Positions 5,647 through 8,922 of a DNA stretch of 8,922 nt are shown here, in pieces. Source of the stretch: CAYWKS01 sp964458935 (GTDB taxonomy: Bacteria > Planctomycetota > Phycisphaerae > Phycisphaerales > Zrk34); contig CAYWKS010000054.1 in NCBI GenBank assembly GCA_964458935.1, positions 1-8,922 on the forward strand, written 5' to 3'. The notes beneath the pieces were generated by a model that worked only from the letters and a program-made list of their open reading frames with translations, searched no databases and was not told the DNA's origin. Every line of letters begins with the position of its first letter. Position 1 is the first letter of the stretch. The translations under genes were made by a program, and so were the position numbers.

Positions 5647-7557
5647 CTACCGCCGCCGGCTCGGCGCCAGCACCAGCCCGCCCAGCCCCAGCAGCGCCAG
5701 CGTCGCCGGCTCCGGCGTCTGAACGACCGTCAGGTTGTTCAGCAGCCCCTGCTGGAACGCCTCGCTATCCGCCTGGAACAGAATATCCAGGAACAGGTTG
5801 TCGCTCGTGGTGAACAGCCCCGCATCGCTGAAGCTCAACAGCACCTCGTCGAGCAGTTGCTCATCGTTGTCCGAGGCCCCGCCCGTCGCGTCGGAGTACG
5901 TCGTGTCGTAGTCCGGCGTATAGAGGATCGACGCCAGCACCGCACCACCGGCGCCGTCCGTCAGTTGCACCAGCACCTCGTCGGTGTAGCTGGAGTCGGC
6001 GCCTGAATTGTTTTCCTTTTCGCCGAGCCAGAAACCCACCTCGATGGTGGCGCCGTCGGTGATGTCGGCCTTGCCGAGGTTGACGCGGATGCCCGCCTCG
6101 CTGCCGCCGGCATTCAGGTCGGAGCGGCCGCTCTGAAAGAACGCCCACAGGTCGCCGTTGCTCCCGCCGGGCTGGCCGGCGTTGTCCTCGACGCCCACGC
6201 CGCCGAAAAGCCCGTCGCCGTACTCCGCGATGGGTGGGTAGGTGCTGCTGATGCTGGCGCCGCCGACGACCGCCGTCGAGAACGGTTCGTTGAACGGCAG
6301 GCCGGCCGTCACCACCACCGAAGTCGGCAAGCCCGCGAACGTGCCCGTCGCCTCCGTGAACAGCGTCGAGCCGGTGGTCTTGTCGATCACCAGCCGCCCG
6401 ACCGTCAACGGCTCGGCGCCGGGATCGGTCACCTGCACGTCCTCGTGCGGCCGGTTCGTGCCCGTCTGCCAAAGACCGTCGGCGCTTGTCGTGCTGCCAA
6501 TGTTGCTGACCGGGATCTCCTTGATCTCCAGCGTGATCACCTTGCCGTCGATGATGCCGGTCATGTACTGCAGGGTGTTCGATTCGCCCACCACGCTGCC
6601 GTTGATGATCTGCAGCAGGTCTTCACCGGCGTTATTGCGAACCGAATCGGCGTGCACCTCGCCGGCAAGGTAGATGTCGGCCCCGCCGTTCACCATCGCC
6701 TGCCACAGGTCCGAGCTTTGCCCGCCGTCGTACTTGAGCTGGCTGGAGTTACGCGCCGGAACTTTCGGCGAATCGTCGATCGGTAAATGCCCCTGCAGGA
6801 ACACGTGATCGATGGTCGCGTCGGCCTGTGCGTCGGCGAGCTTCTGCTCCACCCACGTCTGCTGCTGCGCGTCGATCTGGCGGGTGACGGTGTTGCCCGG
6901 GCTCGCCGACGCGTCATACTCGAACTCGTCGAGCGTGATGATCAGCACGTTGTCGCGCTGCACCGCGTATGCCGTGCCCGACGCCGGGCCGCTCGGCGTG
7001 TCCGTGAAACTGCCGGTGAAATGATCCGCGAACTCGTTCTTGTAGTCCGGCACCAGCGCGCCCAGGTCCCCGGACCAGTCCGGGCGATTGTCGCCCAACT
7101 CGTGATCGCCGACGACCGGGAAGATATTGTTCAGGCTCATGCCGCGGCTGGTGAACCGATCCTTCCACGCGCCGTAGTAGAAGTCGCCCGCCGCGTCGAT
7201 CGCCGCCTGCTTGCCCGCGAACGTGCTGGTGTCGCCGAAGATCTTGCGGTTGTCCGTATCGACGTCCCACCAGCCCATGACCAGATCGCCCGGCACCAGG
7301 GCGAAATCCGGGTTGTGCGTGAACGCCTGGTCCAGCACGTGGTTGATCGTGTCCTCGTAGCCCTGCGTCCAACTGTTCGCGCCGGTGTCGTCATCGCCCG
7401 TGGTGTTGGCGTCGAGCGTGCGCAGGTCGCCGATGTCGATGTTCAGGAAATCGGGCATGCTGATAAAGCGGGTCTCCGCAGACGCCGCCCCCGTCAGCCA
7501 GCACGCGGTCAGAGCGGCGAGAACGAAACGATAGGGTACGAGTGACATGAACTTCAT
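5647..7557 (-). CDS. Secreted metallophosphoesterase-like protein with PEP-CTERM module (copy 2)
   Basis: The 636-aa product is residue-for-residue the same as that of the gene at 1292-3202: signal peptide, phosphoesterase-like domain with altered metal ligands, shared C-terminal module and PEP-CTERM tail. Its own leader, hairpin and the upstream terminator were duplicated with it, so it should be expressed as the first copy is. If the duplication is real, gene dosage is doubled. No mutation distinguishes the copies, which argues for a very recent origin or an assembly error. Confidence 0.87.
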   Translation of the reverse strand: MKFMSLVPYRFVLAALTACWLTGAASAETRFISMPDFLNIDIGDLRTLDANTTGDDDTGANSWTQGYEDTINHVLDQAFTHNPDFALVPGDLVMGWWDVDTDNRKIFGDTSTFAGKQAAIDAAGDFYYGAWKDRFTSRGMSLNNIFPVVGDHELGDNRPDWSGDLGALVPDYKNEFADHFTGSFTDTPSGPASGTAYAVQRDNVLIITLDEFEYDASASPGNTVTRQIDAQQQTWVEQKLADAQADATIDHVFLQGHLPIDDSPKVPARNSSQLKYDGGQSSDLWQAMVNGGADIYLAGEVHADSVRNNAGEDLLQIINGSVVGESNTLQYMTGIIDGKVITLEIKEIPVSNIGSTTSADGLWQTGTNRPHEDVQVTDPGAEPLTVGRLVIDKTTGSTLFTEATGTFAGLPTSVVVTAGLPFNEPFSTAVVGGASISSTYPPIAEYGDGLFGGVGVEDNAGQPGGSNGDLWAFFQSGRSDLNAGGSEAGIRVNLGKADITDGATIEVGFWLGEKENNSGADSSYTDEVLVQLTDGAGGAVLASILYTPDYDTTYSDATGGASDNDEQLLDEVLLSFSDAGLFTTSDNLFLDILFQADSEAFQQGLLNNLTVVQTPEPATLALLGLGGLVLAPSRRR

Positions 7558-7614
7558 CAGTCCTTTCCGCTCGCTCTCTCAGGTTGTGCCGGAAGGCTTG
7601 GGTTGCTGCGGGGC

Positions 7615-7640
7615 GGCGTGACGCGAGGGCTCGCGTCGCC
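7615..7640 (-). other. Leader hairpin of the phosphoesterase gene, copy 2
   Basis: Same 8-bp inverted repeat GACGCGAG / CTCGCGTC as in copy 1, at the same distance upstream of the start codon. Role unknown. Confidence 0.5.
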
Positions 7641-7666
7641 TTCCACCTGTTGTCGGTCGGGTGGTG

Positions 7667-7699
7667 AAAAAGGCCCCGCCCCTGCGAGGGGCGGGGCCT
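7667..7699 (-). terminator. Rho-independent terminator of the 255-aa PEP-CTERM gene, copy 2
   Basis: Duplicate of the 12-bp GC stem followed by TTTTT on the minus strand, just after the stop codon of the 255-aa gene at 7751. Confidence 0.93.
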
Positions 7700-7750
7700 G
7701 ATGATCTCGAAGCGCAACCGTGGTGGAGACCCGGTCCGCGGTAAAGTCGC

Positions 7751-8518
7751 TTACTTGCGGCGGCGGGGCATCATGAACAGCCCGCCCAAAGCCAGCAGCG
7801 CCAGAGAAGCCGGCTCCGGCGTCTGAACAACCGTCAGGTTGTTCAGAACGCCCTGCTGGAAATCGCCAGCCGCGTCATCAAAGAAGATGTCCAGGAACAG
7901 GTTGTCCGTCGTGTCAGACAGACCTGCGAAAGTCAGGGACACCTCATCCACATCCTGATTGGGCGTGTTTGAGTTATTGTCACCGTAGGTCGTCAGCCCC
8001 ACGCCGGTCGGGAGCGTGTCGCCGTCGACGTCCGAGTACTCGGTGTCGTAGACTGGCGTGTAGTTGGTGGTGGCCACCTGCGTACCCGTCGTGTTCGGGT
8101 CGCCGTCGAACAGTGCCACCTTGATTGTCCCGGTGTAGGTCTTGTCGTCACCTGCGTTGTTGACCTTCTCGCTCAGCCAGAAAGCGACGTTGATGGTACC
8201 GCCGTCGGCCGCGGACAGGGCCTGACCCAGGTCGATCCGGACACCCGACTCGAATTGGCCCGCCTGAAAGAACAGCCAGACGTCGTCATTATCGCCACCG
8301 GCTGAGTTGGCGCTATCTTCGGCGCCGTGGGCGGTTTGCCCGCCAAAGCCTTCGTCACCGTACCCCTCGATATCCGGGTAAGTGTCGTTGATGGCGTCGC
8401 TGGCGGGCGACTCCACGTCGAAGGTTTCCGTGTAATTGATGGGGGCGGCCTGGGCCGAGGCGGCGGTCAGGCAGATGGCCGCAATAGCGGCGGTGAAAAT
8501 GCTGGTGCTCTTGAACAT
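7751..8518 (-). CDS. Secreted single-module PEP-CTERM protein (copy 2)
   Basis: The 255-aa product is identical to that of the gene at 3396-4163, with the same signal peptide, Asp/Asn-rich module and PEP-CTERM tail. In this copy the spacer upstream leads to the intact leader of the next plus-strand gene, so this is the native divergent arrangement. In copy 1 the same spacer faces the rpoC fragment instead. Confidence 0.87.
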   Translation of the reverse strand: MFKSTSIFTAAIAAICLTAASAQAAPINYTETFDVESPASDAINDTYPDIEGYGDEGFGGQTAHGAEDSANSAGGDNDDVWLFFQAGQFESGVRIDLGQALSAADGGTINVAFWLSEKVNNAGDDKTYTGTIKVALFDGDPNTTGTQVATTNYTPVYDTEYSDVDGDTLPTGVGLTTYGDNNSNTPNQDVDEVSLTFAGLSDTTDNLFLDIFFDDAAGDFQQGVLNNLTVVQTPEPASLALLALGGLFMMPRRRK

Positions 8519-8523
8519 GATCG

Positions 8524-8529
8524 TCCTCC
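8524..8529 (-). promoter_or_regulatory. Ribosome binding site of the 255-aa gene, copy 2
   Basis: GGAGGA on the minus strand, 5 bases before the ATG at 8518, as in copy 1. Confidence 0.88.
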
Positions 8530-8548
8530 GATTCTGGTTACTTCGCGA

Positions 8549-8606
8549 ACGCCGGAAAGCGGCGTCAAGCCTGAACCTGATCCTTCGGACCCTCCGAAGA
8601 CGGATC
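8549..8606 (-). other. Two inverted repeats in the leader of the 255-aa gene, copy 2
   Basis: Copy of the ACGCCG/CGGCGT and CTTCGGA/TCCGAAG hairpins. Here they sit between the leftward gene and the rightward promoter, so an operator shared by both divergent genes is possible. Confidence 0.5.
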
Positions 8607-8670
8607 GGGCATAGCGACGTTGAAATAGACCACACGATCGCGGGGTTGTCCATAATACTTTTAGGCGATT

Positions 8671-8679
8671 TGATATAAT
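8671..8679 (+). promoter_or_regulatory. Extended -10 promoter candidate for the downstream gene (copy 2)
   Basis: TGATATAAT, the same perfect extended -10 as in copy 1. Here it lies about 170 bases before the TTG start at 8850, implying a long leader of roughly 160 bases. A weaker alternative closer to the gene is CTGACC with TATATA in the TA run, but it would leave almost no leader. Confidence 0.5.
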
Positions 8680-8837
8680 TATCATGCGGCGCAAGTACTC
8701 CGGCCCTTCACGACGGGCCAGATTCGCAATTCAGGTTTTAATTTATATTACCATATCAGTAAATGCTTTACACCAATTCATCTCGCCTCGTGCGACACTT
8801 GCGCGCGCTGACCCGAGCGTTGCGCCCCTATATATAT

Positions 8838-8841
8838 GGAG
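8838..8841 (+). promoter_or_regulatory. Ribosome binding site of the downstream gene
   Basis: GGAG lies 8 bases before a TTG codon. It favours TTG 8850 over the ATG at 8866 as the start. It lies just outside copy 2 of the repeat, so only this single gene copy keeps it. Confidence 0.65.
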
Positions 8842-8849
8842 CCGCACCA

Positions 8850-8922
8850 TTGAATACCCTCGCGCATGACACATCCCCGCCGCGCTGGACCCTGCTGCCT
8901 GGCACAACGGCCTCTGCCCGCC
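8850..8922 (+). CDS. Start of an unidentified protein (3' cut by window end)
   Basis: An open frame starting with TTG and reading MNTLAHDTSPPRW then TLLPGTTASAR runs off the window edge. Support comes from GGAG at an 8-base spacing and from strong G/C preference at third codon positions, typical of this genome. An alternative ATG at 8866 in another frame is also open to the edge but has poorer third-position bias and no ribosome binding site. Only about 24 residues are visible, with no signal peptide and no motif I recognise, so the product cannot be named. A five-codon frame (ATG 8836 to TGA 8853) ends overlapping this start. Confidence 0.55.
   Translation, partial: MNTLAHDTSPPRWTLLPGTTASAR

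Larger units (their letters stand above)
4481..8835. repeat. Tandem direct repeat, copy 2 (4355 bp)
   Basis: An exact second copy of 126-4480, abutting the first with no spacer. It ends inside the (TA)n run just before the ribosome binding site of the next plus-strand gene. At this outer end the TA run has one unit more before GGAG than at the inner junction. Confidence 0.97.
8519..8849. other. Divergent regulatory spacer, native arrangement
   Basis: About 330 bp between the leftward PEP-CTERM gene and the rightward gene at 8850. It repeats the copy 1 spacer: ribosome binding site (8524-8529), inverted repeats (8549-8565 and 8579-8606), AT-rich core and extended -10. It then continues through a (TA)n run into the GGAG of the next gene. 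No additional gene is supported. Confidence 0.6.

Noticed and set aside
126..8835. A transposon or integrative element explaining the duplication
   Set aside because: No transposase, recombinase, terminal inverted repeats or tRNA target is present, and the left edge lies inside an essential gene that stays intact in copy 1.
8684..8869. A 61-aa small membrane-like protein with a hydrophobic stretch IQVLIYITISV
   Set aside because: No ribosome binding site, AT-rich codons unlike the genes around it, and the extended -10 lies directly upstream, so it is better read as leader.
1..8922. A 4355-bp circular plasmid read as a concatemer
   Set aside because: The left flank continues rpoC in frame and the right flank supplies a ribosome site and start codon, so the unit sits in a chromosomal context and carries no replication gene.
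8866..8922. ATG at 8866 as the start of the right-edge gene
   Set aside because: No Shine-Dalgarno at a fitting distance and weaker third-position G/C bias than the TTG frame, although only ~20 codons are visible and this is not excluded.
1..8922. CRISPR array, tRNA or rRNA genes
   Set aside because: No short regularly spaced repeats and no recognisable tRNA or rRNA sequence on either strand; the only repeat is the 4355-bp tandem unit.

Overview
The window is high-GC chromosomal DNA. It most resembles a planctomycete-type bacterium, possibly Phycisphaerae-like. The basis is a bacterial rpoC 3' end next to two secreted proteins with PEP-CTERM tails of the TPEPA-x(n)-LGGL-x(n)-RRR type, which are very common in Planctomycetota. 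The lineage is inferred from style and is not proven.

The dominant structure is an exact tandem duplication. Bases 126-4480 recur directly as 4481-8835 (period 4355, no spacer, no difference that I found). One unit contains, in order: the last ~335 codons of rpoC (+); a rho-independent terminator; a convergent minus-strand gene for a secreted metallophosphoesterase-like protein with a PEP-CTERM tail (636 aa); a hairpin spacer with a minus-strand terminator; a second minus-strand PEP-CTERM gene (255 aa); and a ~315-bp AT-richer spacer that carries a plus-strand extended -10 promoter candidate. The left flank (1-125) is the in-frame continuation of rpoC. The right flank (8836-8922) holds the ribosome binding site and first codons of a downstream plus-strand gene that starts at TTG.

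The inferred ancestral order is therefore rpoC > | < phosphoesterase | < PEP-CTERM protein | promoter > next gene. The duplication broke rpoC on one side and the (TA)n-GGAG leader of the next gene on the other. The first rpoC copy is continuous with the rpoC body and should be the functional one. The middle copy is a 3' fragment that the junction has placed behind the next gene's promoter spacer, with an ATG created in frame. The duplication may be a very recent event or an assembly error; the sequence alone cannot decide.

The two PEP-CTERM proteins are related. The whole mature part of the 255-aa protein matches the C-terminal ~210 residues of the phosphoesterase, so a shared extracellular module exists both alone and fused to an enzyme-like domain. 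Both have signal peptides and probably act outside the cytoplasmic membrane after sorting by an exosortase encoded elsewhere.
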